From: G963666535 sp963666535
GTDB taxonomy: Bacteria; Bacillota; Clostridia; Oscillospirales; Oscillospiraceae
Direction: 5' to 3'
Assembly (NCBI GenBank): GCA_963666535.1
Contig: OY762913.1
Location: 186,001 to 250,000 of the forward strand
DNA: 64,000 nucleotides
Positions 25,872 through 34,764 of this stretch are shown here, one piece after another. The position numbers and the translations under genes are program-made. Position 1 is the first letter of the stretch, and each line of letters starts with the position of its first letter. The notes under the pieces were generated by a model. That model had not been told where the DNA came from, made no database searches, and was given only the letters and a program-made list of their open reading frames with translations.

Positions 25872-25879
25872 CGAAAACC

Positions 25880-25952
25880 GCCCGCGCGGCCGAACAAAGC
25901 AGACAGCGACACCGTCGATTCTGGATGCTCACGTTCTGTCGCGCGGGCCTTT
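25880..25952 (+). terminator. Probable terminator after the TatD fusion
   Basis: GCCCGCGCG (25880-25888) pairs with CGCGCGGGC (25940-25948) across a long loop that includes a GACAG/CTGTC stem, followed by CTTTTG. The large loop makes it less certain. Confidence 0.55.
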
Positions 25953-26055
25953 TGTTTCCATTTTTTCCATATTGTAACGATTTGTTTCCGTTTCGAGTGG
26001 CTTTCCTCCGCTGTGCGCCGTACAATAGTCAGGTATGAAAAGGAGTGCTACTAAA

Positions 26056-26973
26056 ATGAAACGATTACTACCCATGCTGGTTCTTATCCTGTTGCTGTCC
26101 GCCTGCGGCAATCCCACTCTGCCCACTGCGTCGGTCACGCCCACAGACGAGCAGGAGCTGTTTGTATTCACCCGGGAAAATTTCCCCACGCTCAACGGCT
26201 CCACCTCCTGCGTCCCTCTGGCGCAGGCCATGGCCAGCGTTCTGCTGGGCGAGACCCGGGAGCAGGTCTCGGATCTGATCAGCTTTTCCAAAACCACCGC
26301 CTCCTACCGCGCCCTCATGGCGGGAGACGCCGACCTTTTGATTGCTGCCGAGCCCGCCCAAAGCATCCTGGAAGAAAAAGAAACCGCTGGATTTGACTGG
26401 AAGATGGAGCCCTTTGCCACCGACGCGCTGGTGTTTGTCATCAGTGCCGACAACCCCGTGGACTCCATCACCACAGAGCAGCTGCAAAAGATCTATACCG
26501 GCGAGATCACCAACTGGAGCGAACTGGGCGGCGACGATGTGGCGATCACTGCCTTCCAGCGCAATGCCGAGGCAGGCAGCCAAACCCTGATGCTGAAATT
26601 GGTCATGGGCGATCTGCCGATGATGGAAGCCCCTTCGGAGCAAGTGGTCATCTCCATGGAAGGGCTGGTGGATGCCGTGCGCGGTTATGATGAACACGAC
26701 GCGGGTGCCATCGGCTACACCGTATACTATTACGCCAATGATATGAATATGGCGGATGGCCTCAAGCTGCTGTCCATCGACGGTGTCGCCTCCTCCGCAG
26801 CCTCCATCCGCTCCGGCGATTACCCCTTTTTGAATCCTTATTACGTCATCATGGCGGCCGATACGGCGGCCGATTCCCCCACCGCCGTCCTGTTCGATTG
26901 GCTGATTGGGCCCGAGGGGCAAAGCCTTGTGGCAAAGGAAGGCTATGTCTCCATTCTGGACACGGAGGGATGA
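26056..26973 (+). CDS. PstS-like substrate-binding lipoprotein (orphan)
   Basis: About 305 residues starting with a lipoprotein signal (MKRLLPMLVLILLLSAC). The body is a periplasmic-type binding fold of the phosphate-binding PstS family. It has the typical EQLQKIYTGEITNWSELGG segment and a following region (about 160-180) where PstS contacts phosphate; here that loop reads RNAEAGSQT. No pst permease or ATPase lies nearby, so it may serve a distant transporter or act as a sensor. AAAAGGAG supports ATG 26056; an ATG at 26035 overlaps that site. Confidence 0.8.
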   Translation: MKRLLPMLVLILLLSACGNPTLPTASVTPTDEQELFVFTRENFPTLNGSTSCVPLAQAMASVLLGETREQVSDLISFSKTTASYRALMAGDADLLIAAEPAQSILEEKETAGFDWKMEPFATDALVFVISADNPVDSITTEQLQKIYTGEITNWSELGGDDVAITAFQRNAEAGSQTLMLKLVMGDLPMMEAPSEQVVISMEGLVDAVRGYDEHDAGAIGYTVYYYANDMNMADGLKLLSIDGVASSAASIRSGDYPFLNPYYVIMAADTAADSPTAVLFDWLIGPEGQSLVAKEGYVSILDTEG

Positions 26974-26976
26974 CCC

Positions 26977-28569
26977 GTGAACAGGTTTTTCGTTCTTTTC
27001 TCGGCGCTGGCCCTGTTGCTGTGTCTCTCCGCCTGCGGCGGGAGTGGCGCGGCGGATTCATCCTCTGATCCCGGATCCTCCTCGGGCGTGTATACCGACT
27101 GGTCCAAGCTGACCGATTATCAGTCGTTTTCCCCCGTTGGCTCCCAATGGTACCACGATCTGCCGGATGTGCTGATTCCCAACCAGGATTACGGCGACCT
27201 GATCCCCTATAACGGCAACCCCCTCTCCTACTCTTATAGCTGGTGTGATGAAAACAATGTAGAGAACATTGACTCCTGGGACGTATCTCTCTATGGTCTT
27301 ATGACACTGGACGGCAAAATGGTCACCGACACGGTCTTCAGTAACGTCTACCGCCTGTCCAATGTCAATCCTGCCACCTATGACAGCACCGATCTCCCCG
27401 TGTGGGTGCTCTCCAAGACGATTGCAGATGCCCAGGGCGTAAAAGAGCAGCGCTATGCGCTGGCCGGGGAGGACGGCAGCTGGTGTACTGATTTCGTCTT
27501 TAGCATGGACGAAATGGGTTTATGCAGCTGGTCGGGCGGCATCTTTCTGGCCCTCGCCGACCAGTCCGCCTGCGTTATGCTGGATTTAGACGGCAAGGAG
27601 CTGTTCCGCTGGGAGCGGGATGACTTTGTCACCCCTGGGGACCCGTCCTACGATTGGTGGGCCGCCACCATGCTTTGCTATTGCACTTGGTCGGATGGAA
27701 TCGGTTTGGTCAACAGCTACAATAACGCGTGTTACTATGTGGATGCCTACACCGGTAAGCCGCTGGATTGGCCGACCTTCTCCGAGGCGTATGCCTTTTC
27801 CGAGGGATTGGCCGCCGTTCGCGATCCGGCCAGCGGTCATATGGGCTTTATCGACTCCAGTGGAGCGTGGGTGCTGGACCCCATCTATTTCTCCGCGGGA
27901 AGTTTTCAAGACGGCCGCGCCGTCGTCACCTATGTCTCAGACACCTCCGTGGGGCTTAACGCCGTGATTGACCGGGATGGCAACGAGCTTATGGCCGCCG
28001 ATCAACAGATCTCCCTGAAATGGCAGGGCAGCTACTACTATGTCGAAGGCGATGGCTGGTATAATCTGGACTTCCACTATGTCCCGCAGTATATTGACGA
28101 ACACGAAGTGTCCTGCGGCGGGGATTTCCTGTGGTATTACGACGGCACCTCCCTTTTTCTTTTGGAAGACGGGAACTGGACCACCTTTCCGGCCACACTG
28201 GCCAGTGGCGATTACGGCATCTCCGAACGCATTGGAGAAAACCTGTCCGTTTATCGTACCGATGCGGAAGGCAACCAGACTAATTGCCTCTATTCCCCCC
28301 AGGGAGACGTCCTGATCCCCTTCGAAACCTACGACTATTTCTATGACATGAGCGACAAATCGAGTCACACCTGGATTTGGGCTTCCACCGGCAATTCCGG
28401 TGGCTGCGTGCTAGATGAAAACGGAAAGCGGCTCTTCTCCTCGACCTCTGACAGCTGCCAGCTTTACCATGACCTCTTTTCGGTCTCTGACGAAGTGAGC
28501 TACGGCGTCCGTAACGCCGACGGGGACTGGATTCTCTGCCTTCCCGCCGCAGCCTACACCGTGGATTAA
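26977..28569 (+). CDS. WG-repeat-type lipoprotein
   Basis: This is a 530-residue exported lipoprotein (MNRFFVLFSALALLLCLSAC, lipidated C20), then a Ser/Gly-rich spacer. The rest resembles WG (KWG-type) repeats of about 60 residues, for example AAVRDPASGHMGFIDSSGAW followed by VLDPIYFSAGSFQDGRA, giving a beta-rich surface domain of unknown ligand. It starts with GTG only 3 bp after the PstS-like stop, so both lipoproteins are likely co-expressed and may work together. No enzymatic motif is visible. Confidence 0.78.
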   Translation: MNRFFVLFSALALLLCLSACGGSGAADSSSDPGSSSGVYTDWSKLTDYQSFSPVGSQWYHDLPDVLIPNQDYGDLIPYNGNPLSYSYSWCDENNVENIDSWDVSLYGLMTLDGKMVTDTVFSNVYRLSNVNPATYDSTDLPVWVLSKTIADAQGVKEQRYALAGEDGSWCTDFVFSMDEMGLCSWSGGIFLALADQSACVMLDLDGKELFRWERDDFVTPGDPSYDWWAATMLCYCTWSDGIGLVNSYNNACYYVDAYTGKPLDWPTFSEAYAFSEGLAAVRDPASGHMGFIDSSGAWVLDPIYFSAGSFQDGRAVVTYVSDTSVGLNAVIDRDGNELMAADQQISLKWQGSYYYVEGDGWYNLDFHYVPQYIDEHEVSCGGDFLWYYDGTSLFLLEDGNWTTFPATLASGDYGISERIGENLSVYRTDAEGNQTNCLYSPQGDVLIPFETYDYFYDMSDKSSHTWIWASTGNSGGCVLDENGKRLFSSTSDSCQLYHDLFSVSDEVSYGVRNADGDWILCLPAAAYTVD

Positions 28570-28628
28570 GTTTACTCTCTCCCATAATTTGAGGGTGACG
28601 AAATTTATATTTTGAGGAGGGTCTCCAA

Positions 28629-28850
28629 TTGAAAAAATGGATGTTTGGAATGGTGCTGTTTTTATGCGGCGCTGTCGGTTTTCTGGTTCTGAGTCTCTTT
28701 CTGGCAAGCAATCAGTACAACTATAATGGCATGACCGGAACCTATGCTGCGTTGCTTGGAAATGAACTGTTGGTACCTTACTTTGTTTTTTGCGGCATGG
28801 GCATCGCGGGACTGATCATTGGTGTATATGAAGCTTTTTTCAGAAAGTAA
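28629..28850 (+). CDS. Small membrane protein of unknown function (73 aa)
   Basis: Two hydrophobic helices (about 5-27 and 48-68) separated by a polar loop with Tyr/Asn. The start is a TTG at 28629, clearly placed by GAGGAGGG 8 nt upstream. No family was recognised. It lies 59 bp after the WG-repeat lipoprotein and before a strong terminator, so it is probably the last gene of that unit. Confidence 0.65.
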   Translation: MKKWMFGMVLFLCGAVGFLVLSLFLASNQYNYNGMTGTYAALLGNELLVPYFVFCGMGIAGLIIGVYEAFFRK

Positions 28851-28896
28851 CTTTTCTTTATGTCCGGCATATAACTAAAAAGCACGGAAACAACCA

Positions 28897-28943
28897 ATAA
28901 GACGCAGAGATTGGGCTAATGTAGCCTCATCTCTGCGTCTTAT
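28897..28943. terminator. Bidirectional terminator between the WG unit and ilvD
   Basis: A perfect 15-bp stem (ATAAGACGCAGAGAT and complement) with an inner GGCTA/TAGCC stem lies between two converging units. Confidence 0.75.
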
Positions 28944-28991
28944 CGTGCATCTATAAAAACATTGTGCCTTATTCTTAACTTAATGCATGGT

Positions 28992-30653
28992 TTACTCCAA
29001 AATTGCGCCCTGCGCCGCAGAGGTCACCATTTTAGCATAACGCGCCAAGTACCCCGTCTTAATGCGGGGCTCGGGACAGACCCACTTGGCCCGACGGGCC
29101 GTCAGGGTTGTCTCATCCACCTTCAGTTCAATGGAGCACTTGGGGATATCGATGGCGATGGTATCTCCCTCTTCCACCAGAGCGATCAGGCCCCCCTGCG
29201 CCGCCTCGGGACAGACATGGCCGATAGCCGCGCCCCGCGTAGCGCCGGAAAAGCGCCCGTCCGTGATCAGGGCCACGCTCTCGCCCAGACCCATGCCGCA
29301 AATGGCAGAGGTGGGGTTGAGCATCTCTCGCATACCCGGACCGCCCTTGGGTCCTTCATAGCGGATGACCACCACATCGCCCGAGACGATCTTTCCGGCA
29401 TAAATAGCGGCGATGGCGTCCTCCTCGCAGTTAAAAACGCGGGCGGGACCGGTGTGCCGCATCATCTCGGGCGCCACGGCAGACTGCTTGACCACGCAGC
29501 CCTCGGCCGCCAGATTGCCCTTGAGCACCGCAATGCCGCCGCTCTGGGAATAGGGGTTTTCGATGGGCCGGATCAGGTCTGGGTTGAGGTTCTCCACCCC
29601 GTCCAGATTTTCCGCAATGGTCTTGCCGGTGCAGGTGATGCCGTTGGTGTCCAGCAAGCCCTTTTGGGTCAGTTCCTTCATCACGGCGTACACGCCGCCC
29701 GCGCGGTCCAAATCCTCCATATAGGTGTCGCCGGCAGGAGCCAGATGACACAGATTGGGGGTTTTCTGGGAAATCTGGTTGGACATATCCAGATCCAACG
29801 TGATCCCGCATTCATGGGCGATGGCAGGCAGATGGAGCATGGTGTTGGTGGAGCAGCCCAGCGCCATGTCGATGGTCTCGGCGTTGTGGAATGCCGCCTG
29901 GGTCATAATGTCGCGGGGCTTGATGTCCTTCTCCAGCAGCTCCATAATCTGCATGCCCGCGTGCTTGGCCAGCCGGATACGGGCGGAATAGGGGGCGGGA
30001 ATGGTTCCGTTGCCCCGCAGCGCCATGCCGATGGCCTCGGTCAAACAGTTCATGGAGTTTGCAGTGTACATACCCGAGCAACTGCCGCAGGAGGGGCAGG
30101 CATTCTCAATATACTCGTCCACGCCTGCTTCGTCCAGCGTTCCCGCGTGGTAAGCACCAACAGCCTCAAACATGTGAGACAGACAGGTACGTTTGCCGTC
30201 GGTCATGTGTCCGGCAAGCATAGGGCCACCGGAGACAAAGATGGTGGGAATATTCAGCCGGGCGGCGGCCATCAGCAGCCCCGGCACGTTCTTGTCGCAG
30301 TTGGGAATCATCACCAGCGCGTCAAACTGATGGGCGATGGCCATGCACTCGGTGGAGTCGGCAATCAGATCCCGGGTGACCAGAGAATACTTCATGCCCA
30401 CATGTCCCATGGCAATCCCGTCGCACACCGCGATGGCGGGGAACATGATGGGGGTGCCACCCGCCATGCGGACGCCTGCCTTCACCGCGTCGGTAATCTT
30501 GTCAATATTAATATGTCCGGGCACGATCTCGTTATAGGAGCTCACGATACCGATCAGGGGACGATCCTGTTCCTCCTTGGTGTAACCAAGGGCGTTGAAC
30601 AGGGAGCGGTTGGGGGCGCGATCCACGCCCTGGGTAACATTGGATGAACGCAT
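28992..30653 (-). CDS. ilvD: Dihydroxy-acid dehydratase
   Basis: The enzyme makes the 2-oxo acids leading to valine, leucine and isoleucine, using an iron-sulfur cluster. At 553 residues, family signatures include PNCDKNVPGLLMAAARLNIP, the cluster Cys in CPSCGSCSGMYTANSM and TDGRFSGATRGAAIGHV. The start ATG 30653 has AGGAGG upstream; the open frame extends a further 14 codons. It is the last gene of an ilvBNCD operon on the minus strand, with a stable hairpin separating it from ilvC. Confidence 0.97.
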   Translation of the reverse strand: MRSSNVTQGVDRAPNRSLFNALGYTKEEQDRPLIGIVSSYNEIVPGHINIDKITDAVKAGVRMAGGTPIMFPAIAVCDGIAMGHVGMKYSLVTRDLIADSTECMAIAHQFDALVMIPNCDKNVPGLLMAAARLNIPTIFVSGGPMLAGHMTDGKRTCLSHMFEAVGAYHAGTLDEAGVDEYIENACPSCGSCSGMYTANSMNCLTEAIGMALRGNGTIPAPYSARIRLAKHAGMQIMELLEKDIKPRDIMTQAAFHNAETIDMALGCSTNTMLHLPAIAHECGITLDLDMSNQISQKTPNLCHLAPAGDTYMEDLDRAGGVYAVMKELTQKGLLDTNGITCTGKTIAENLDGVENLNPDLIRPIENPYSQSGGIAVLKGNLAAEGCVVKQSAVAPEMMRHTGPARVFNCEEDAIAAIYAGKIVSGDVVVIRYEGPKGGPGMREMLNPTSAICGMGLGESVALITDGRFSGATRGAAIGHVCPEAAQGGLIALVEEGDTIAIDIPKCSIELKVDETTLTARRAKWVCPEPRIKTGYLARYAKMVTSAAQGAILE

Positions 30654-30675
30654 ACTGTACCTCCTGTTGATTTTA

Positions 30676-30716
30676 GAAACACAGGGGGCGGGCAAATAGC
30701 CCGCCCCCTGTGTTTC
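30676..30716 (-). repeat. 17-bp inverted repeat between ilvC and ilvD
   Basis: GAAACACAGGGGGCGGG and its exact complement around a 7-nt loop; on the minus strand GTTTCTAAAA follows. It may partly terminate transcription or stabilise the upstream mRNA, giving less ilvD than ilvC. Confidence 0.7.
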
Positions 30717-30755
30717 AGGTGACGGACGATCAGCCCGCGCCGCCTGTTTACTTGA

Positions 30756-31772
30756 TTAGTTGGATGCGGTATCGGGGTTTGCGTCGTCGCCCCACAGCAT
30801 ATTCTTACGCAGCGCAGCGCCGACAATCTCCATCTGGTGCTTGGCCAGGTTGTCGCGCTTGGAATTGAAGAAGGTGCGGCCGTTCTTGTTCTCTGCAATC
30901 CACTTGCCGGCAAAGGTACCGTCCTGGATGTCATTGAGGACAGCCTTCATGTTCTTCTTGGTCTCCTCATAGGGCAGCACGCGGGGGCCGGAAACATACT
31001 CGCCGTACTCAGCGGTATCGGAAATGGAGAAGTTCATCATGCCAACGCCGCCCTTATTGATCAGGTCGATGATCAGCTTCATCTCATGGATGCACTCAAA
31101 GTAAGCGTTCTCGGGCTCGTAACCGGCCTCGACCAAAGTCTCGAAGCCGCACTTCATCAGGTCGACCACGCCGCCGCACAAAACGGCCTGCTCGCCGAAC
31201 AGATCGGTCTCGGTCTCGTCGTGCATGGTGGTCTCCATCACGCCCGCGCGGGCGCCGCCGATGCCAGCCACATAGGCCAGACCCAGCTTATAGGCGTTGC
31301 CGGTGGAATTCTGCTCCACCGCAATGAGGCAGGGCACGCCCTTGCCAGCGACATACTGGCTGCGGACGGTGTGGCCGGGGCCCTTGGGGGCGACCATAAA
31401 CACATCAATGTCAGCGGGGGGGACAATCTGCTTATAGCGGATGTTGAAGCCGTGGGCAAACGCAATGGCCTTGCCTGCGCTCAGGTTGGGGGCAATGCTC
31501 TCGCGATACAGATCGCCCTGGCGCTCGTCGTTAATGAGGATCATGATGATGTCGGCGGCACGGGTGGCGTCGGCAACGGTCATCACGGTAAAGCCATCCT
31601 TCTCCGCCTTGTCCCAGGAATTTCCCTTGCGTAACCCGATGATCACGTTGCAGCCGGAATCGCGCAGGTTCTGTGCGTGAGCGTGTCCCTGAGAGCCGTA
31701 GCCGATCACGGCGATCTTCTTCCCGTCGAGATAACTGAGTTCACAATCTTTTTCATAATACATCTTTGCCAT
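30756..31772 (-). CDS. ilvC: Ketol-acid reductoisomerase
   Basis: The enzyme isomerises and reduces acetolactate or acetohydroxybutyrate with NAD(P)H. It is a 338-residue class I enzyme with the nucleotide motif GYGSQGHAHAQNLRDSG, the metal-binding acidic pair in ETDLFGEQAVLCGG and the later LIDLINKGGVGMM segment. The loop after the Rossmann motif (GLRKGNSWDKAEKDG) keeps Arg and Ser, so NADPH use is likely. It is third in the ilvBNCD operon; AAGGAGAG precedes the ATG. Confidence 0.97.
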   Translation of the reverse strand: MAKMYYEKDCELSYLDGKKIAVIGYGSQGHAHAQNLRDSGCNVIIGLRKGNSWDKAEKDGFTVMTVADATRAADIIMILINDERQGDLYRESIAPNLSAGKAIAFAHGFNIRYKQIVPPADIDVFMVAPKGPGHTVRSQYVAGKGVPCLIAVEQNSTGNAYKLGLAYVAGIGGARAGVMETTMHDETETDLFGEQAVLCGGVVDLMKCGFETLVEAGYEPENAYFECIHEMKLIIDLINKGGVGMMNFSISDTAEYGEYVSGPRVLPYEETKKNMKAVLNDIQDGTFAGKWIAENKNGRTFFNSKRDNLAKHQMEIVGAALRKNMLWGDDANPDTASN

Positions 31773-31964
31773 TGTAATTCTCTCCTTTAATCTATCGTGG
31801 TTTGTTTGTTCATTTGGACGGGTCTGCCTTGAAACAGTCCCCGGTTCAGTGCCGGGCGTTCCCGGTCGCCCTGTATCTTAACGTTCAAGACGGATTGTCG
31901 TTCCGCCCACGAAAACGCTACGCGGTTTGTGCCGCTCCTGCGGCGGGAAGAGCCTCGCTGTGCA

Positions 31965-32516
31965 TTACAGCACGTTCTTGCTGTAATTAAATTCGCCCTT
32001 GGCTTTGTTGTCGTCGTTGATGGTATAGTCGCCGCGTTCCAGCGCCACCATGCCGGTGCGCACCAGCTCCAGGATGCCAAACTCCTGCAGCAGCCGCTGC
32101 ATGGCGTCCGCCTTGGTCTCGTCACCGATCAGCGCGATGGTCAGGGATTTCAGGGACACGTCAATGATGGACGCACGGAAAATGTTGGCGATCTGGATGA
32201 CCTCATTGCGGTCCTCCCGTGTTTCGGCCTTCACCTTGATCAGCACCAGCTCCCGGCGGATGGAAACCTCAGGCCGCAGCTCCTGCACGGAGTAAACAGG
32301 AAACAGCTTACACAACTGATTGATGATCTGCTGGGTGGCAAGGTCATCGGCCATCACCTCAATGGTGATGCGGGACACCGTGGGATCATCTGTGGTACCC
32401 ACGGCCAGGGATTCGATGTTATAGCCCTTTCTGGAAAACAGGCGGGAAACCTGGGACAGGACGCCGGAGGCGTTTTCCACCAGGACGGAAAGGGTGCGTC
32501 TGGAAACTTCTTTCAT
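31965..32516 (-). CDS. ilvN: Acetolactate synthase small (regulatory) subunit
   Basis: The 183-residue subunit begins with an ACT domain (RRTLSVLVENASGVLSQVSR, FSRKGYNIESLAVG) that senses valine. A C-terminal ALS-type domain (EIVRAS-like FRASIIDVSLKSLTIALIGD) activates the catalytic subunit. It is encoded directly after ilvB with about 20 bp between, and AGGAGGAG precedes its ATG. A 190-bp gap follows before ilvC with no clear terminator. Confidence 0.95.
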   Translation of the reverse strand: MKEVSRRTLSVLVENASGVLSQVSRLFSRKGYNIESLAVGTTDDPTVSRITIEVMADDLATQQIINQLCKLFPVYSVQELRPEVSIRRELVLIKVKAETREDRNEVIQIANIFRASIIDVSLKSLTIALIGDETKADAMQRLLQEFGILELVRTGMVALERGDYTINDDNKAKGEFNYSKNVL

Positions 32517-32536
32517 CTGATGTTCTCCTCCTCTCC

Positions 32537-34252
32537 TCAGTCCAGTAAAAAGTCAGTGGTGGGCGCGCCGCCCGGAACCATGGGATGAACCATGGCGTCG
32601 GTGTCGATCATGCACTCGATAATGTGCGGCTTACCGTCCGCCACCGCCGCTTGCAGCGCCTGTTCAAATTCCGGCTGGGTGGTCACCCGGGTGCCGTCAA
32701 TCCCATAGGCGGCCGCCAGCTTCACGAAATTCGGCCCGCGGTCCAGATCCGTTTGAGAATAGCGCTTGCCGTAAATCAGGGTCTGCCACTGCCGCACCAT
32801 GCCAAGTGTCTGGTTATTGAAAATCACCGTGATAATGGGGATGTTATAATGCTCCACTGTGGCCAGCTCATTGCAGTTCATGCGGAACGAGCCATCGCCG
32901 GTGCAGTGGACCACGACGTGGTCTGGCTGGCCCAGCTTTGCTCCCATCGCGGCACCAAGTCCAAAGCCCATGGTGCCAAACCCGCCGGAGGTAATCAGCT
33001 GACCCGGACGGTTGAAGTGATAGTACTGCGCGCTCCAGATCTGGTGCTGTCCCACATCGGTGGCAATGATTGCATCAGAATCGGTCACCGCTGAAATCGT
33101 CTCCAGTATCTCATGGGGTACCAATTTGTTGGGTGGGGCGGGCAGTTCTACTTCCTTATGGGAAAACACAGACTGCTTCCATTCCGGATAGTCATGCCCG
33201 GTGGGAAGTCCCTCGTTGAGCAGTTCCAGCACCCTTCTCGCGTCGCCAATGATGTGATGGTCGGTAATGACGTTCTTGTCAATCTCCGCCCGGTCGATGT
33301 CCACCTGCACAATTTTGGCTTTGGGGGCAAACCGCGCCGGGCACAGCGCCACCCGGTCAGAGAACCGGCAGCCGAAGGTGATCAGCAAATCGCATTGGGC
33401 ACAGGCGATATTGGACGCGTGGGAGCCATGCATGCCGATCATGCCGGTAAACAGCGGGTGATTGCCAGGACAGGCGCCGCCACCCATAATGGTGGAGGTA
33501 ACGGGGGCGTTAAGCCTTTCGAAAAACTTCCTGAATTCCGGCACAGCACCCTTGGAGCGGATCACGCCACCGCCCACCAAAACCAAGGGTCGTTTGGACG
33601 TTTCGATCATATCCAGCAGCGTCTGGATGTCGCCGTGGTCCGGCTCGGGCGTTTTGAGATCGTGGCTGGCCCGGCGGAGCATATCCGCCAGTCTGCCGTG
33701 ATTTGGGTGCTGGTCCCGAGACAGCGACTCAAACTCTGTCTCTTCCGCCGTTACGTTTTTCAAAATGTCAATCAGCACGGGGCCGGGGCGTCCGCTGCGG
33801 GCGATGGCAAATGCCTCCCGCACCACGTCGGCGATATGCGCCGGATCCCGCACCAGATAGTTGCACTTGGTGATGGGCATGGTAATGCCGGTGATGTCCA
33901 CCTCCTGAAAGGTGTCCTTGCCAATCAGGTGCTCCTGTACGTTGACGGTGATAAATACCACGGGAGAGGAGTCCATGTACGCTGTGGCGATGCCGGTGAC
34001 CAGATTGGTGGCACCGGGGCCCGACGTCGCGAAGCATACGCCTACCTTGCCGGTCGCTCTGGCATAGCCGTCCGCCGCGTGGGACGCGCCCTGCTCATGC
34101 GCAGTCAGGATGTGCCGGATCTTTTCGCCATATCCGTGCAGCTCAAATTCATCATAAATGTTTAAGATCGTGCCGCCGGGATACCCAAACACGGTATCCA
34201 CGTCCTGCTCCAGCAGGCACTCCATCAGCACTTGTGCGCCTTTTATCTTCAT
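32537..34252 (-). CDS. ilvB: Acetolactate synthase large (catalytic) subunit
   Basis: The enzyme condenses two pyruvates, or pyruvate with 2-oxobutyrate. The 571-residue thiamine-diphosphate enzyme shows VFGYPGGTILNIYDE, the activating Glu in HEQGASHAADGYARA, the FAD-binding central part and the TPP-binding GDGSFRMNCNELATV motif with later NN. The ATG at 34252 has GAGGAGG upstream; the open frame starts 33 codons earlier inside the leader and that part is not coding. It is the first gene of the ilv operon, preceded by a T-box leader. Confidence 0.97.
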   Translation of the reverse strand: MKIKGAQVLMECLLEQDVDTVFGYPGGTILNIYDEFELHGYGEKIRHILTAHEQGASHAADGYARATGKVGVCFATSGPGATNLVTGIATAYMDSSPVVFITVNVQEHLIGKDTFQEVDITGITMPITKCNYLVRDPAHIADVVREAFAIARSGRPGPVLIDILKNVTAEETEFESLSRDQHPNHGRLADMLRRASHDLKTPEPDHGDIQTLLDMIETSKRPLVLVGGGVIRSKGAVPEFRKFFERLNAPVTSTIMGGGACPGNHPLFTGMIGMHGSHASNIACAQCDLLITFGCRFSDRVALCPARFAPKAKIVQVDIDRAEIDKNVITDHHIIGDARRVLELLNEGLPTGHDYPEWKQSVFSHKEVELPAPPNKLVPHEILETISAVTDSDAIIATDVGQHQIWSAQYYHFNRPGQLITSGGFGTMGFGLGAAMGAKLGQPDHVVVHCTGDGSFRMNCNELATVEHYNIPIITVIFNNQTLGMVRQWQTLIYGKRYSQTDLDRGPNFVKLAAAYGIDGTRVTTQPEFEQALQAAVADGKPHIIECMIDTDAMVHPMVPGGAPTTDFLLD

Positions 34253-34287
34253 GGGAAAACCTCCTCTTTGGAATTGAAAATGGGAAC

Positions 34288-34530
34288 AAAAAAGCATGGC
34301 TTCCGTCCCCGATAGGACGAAGTCATGCTCCGCGGTACCACCTAAATTCACGGGAAAATTCCCATGCTCTCAAAACCCCGGTAACGGCGGGGGCCGTCAT
34401 TGCCTACTCTAAGTTCAGCAAGGATGCTCACGGGCGACGTTCACTCTCTCCCTCACGGAAACTTACACCAGCCGTTTCCTCTCTGCGGTTACAAGAACGA
34501 GCTACTTACCCGGTCATCGCTGTTTTCTGC
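34288..34530 (-). promoter_or_regulatory. T-box riboswitch, probably Leu-specific, upstream of ilvB
   Basis: The minus strand carries the T-box sequence GGTGGTACCGCGG (34342-34330), the Stem I elements AGTA near 34505 and GGTG in the distal part, and a terminator (34328-34294) with a T-run. The likely specifier site reads GAACTTAG (34416-34409); whether taken as CUU or UUA it encodes leucine. Uncharged tRNA-Leu should stabilise the antiterminator and switch on ilvBNCD. The T-box itself is sure; the specifier is inferred from alignment by eye. Confidence 0.9.
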
Positions 34531-34573
34531 GCCATTGCCATCACGGTAGCGCATTAAATTGTGATTACTCCAT

Positions 34574-34602
34574 ATCATACCCTACAATGCTCTCGCTGTC
34601 AA
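34574..34602 (-). promoter_or_regulatory. Promoter of the T-box/ilv operon
   Basis: TTGACA (34602-34597), 17 nt, TATGAT (34579-34574) on the minus strand, about 40 nt before the T-box Stem I. Confidence 0.75.
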
Positions 34603-34658
34603 GGAAAGCTTTTTATTTTTTGAAATCTTTCGACTGCATTGTCAAAAATATAACCTCC

Positions 34659-34687
34659 TAGACATTTGACAAATATGCTATTATAAT
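34659..34687 (+). promoter_or_regulatory. Probable promoter of the rnf operon
   Basis: TAGACA (34659-34664), 17 nt, TATAAT (34682-34687), back-to-back with the ilv promoter. A leader of about 70 nt with a GGGGGG/CCCCCC hairpin precedes rnfC. Confidence 0.6.
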
Positions 34688-34764
34688 ATATTGAGTCCTT
34701 CTCGCTAGGGAGAGAAACTTAATAGGTCTGGGGGGAGACAACCCCCCGGAGGGAGAGGTGTCCT

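Noticed and set aside
28962..30647. A 561-codon plus-strand frame opposite ilvD
   Set aside because: It is the shadow of a well-conserved dehydratase; the His/Gly-rich translation has no domain.
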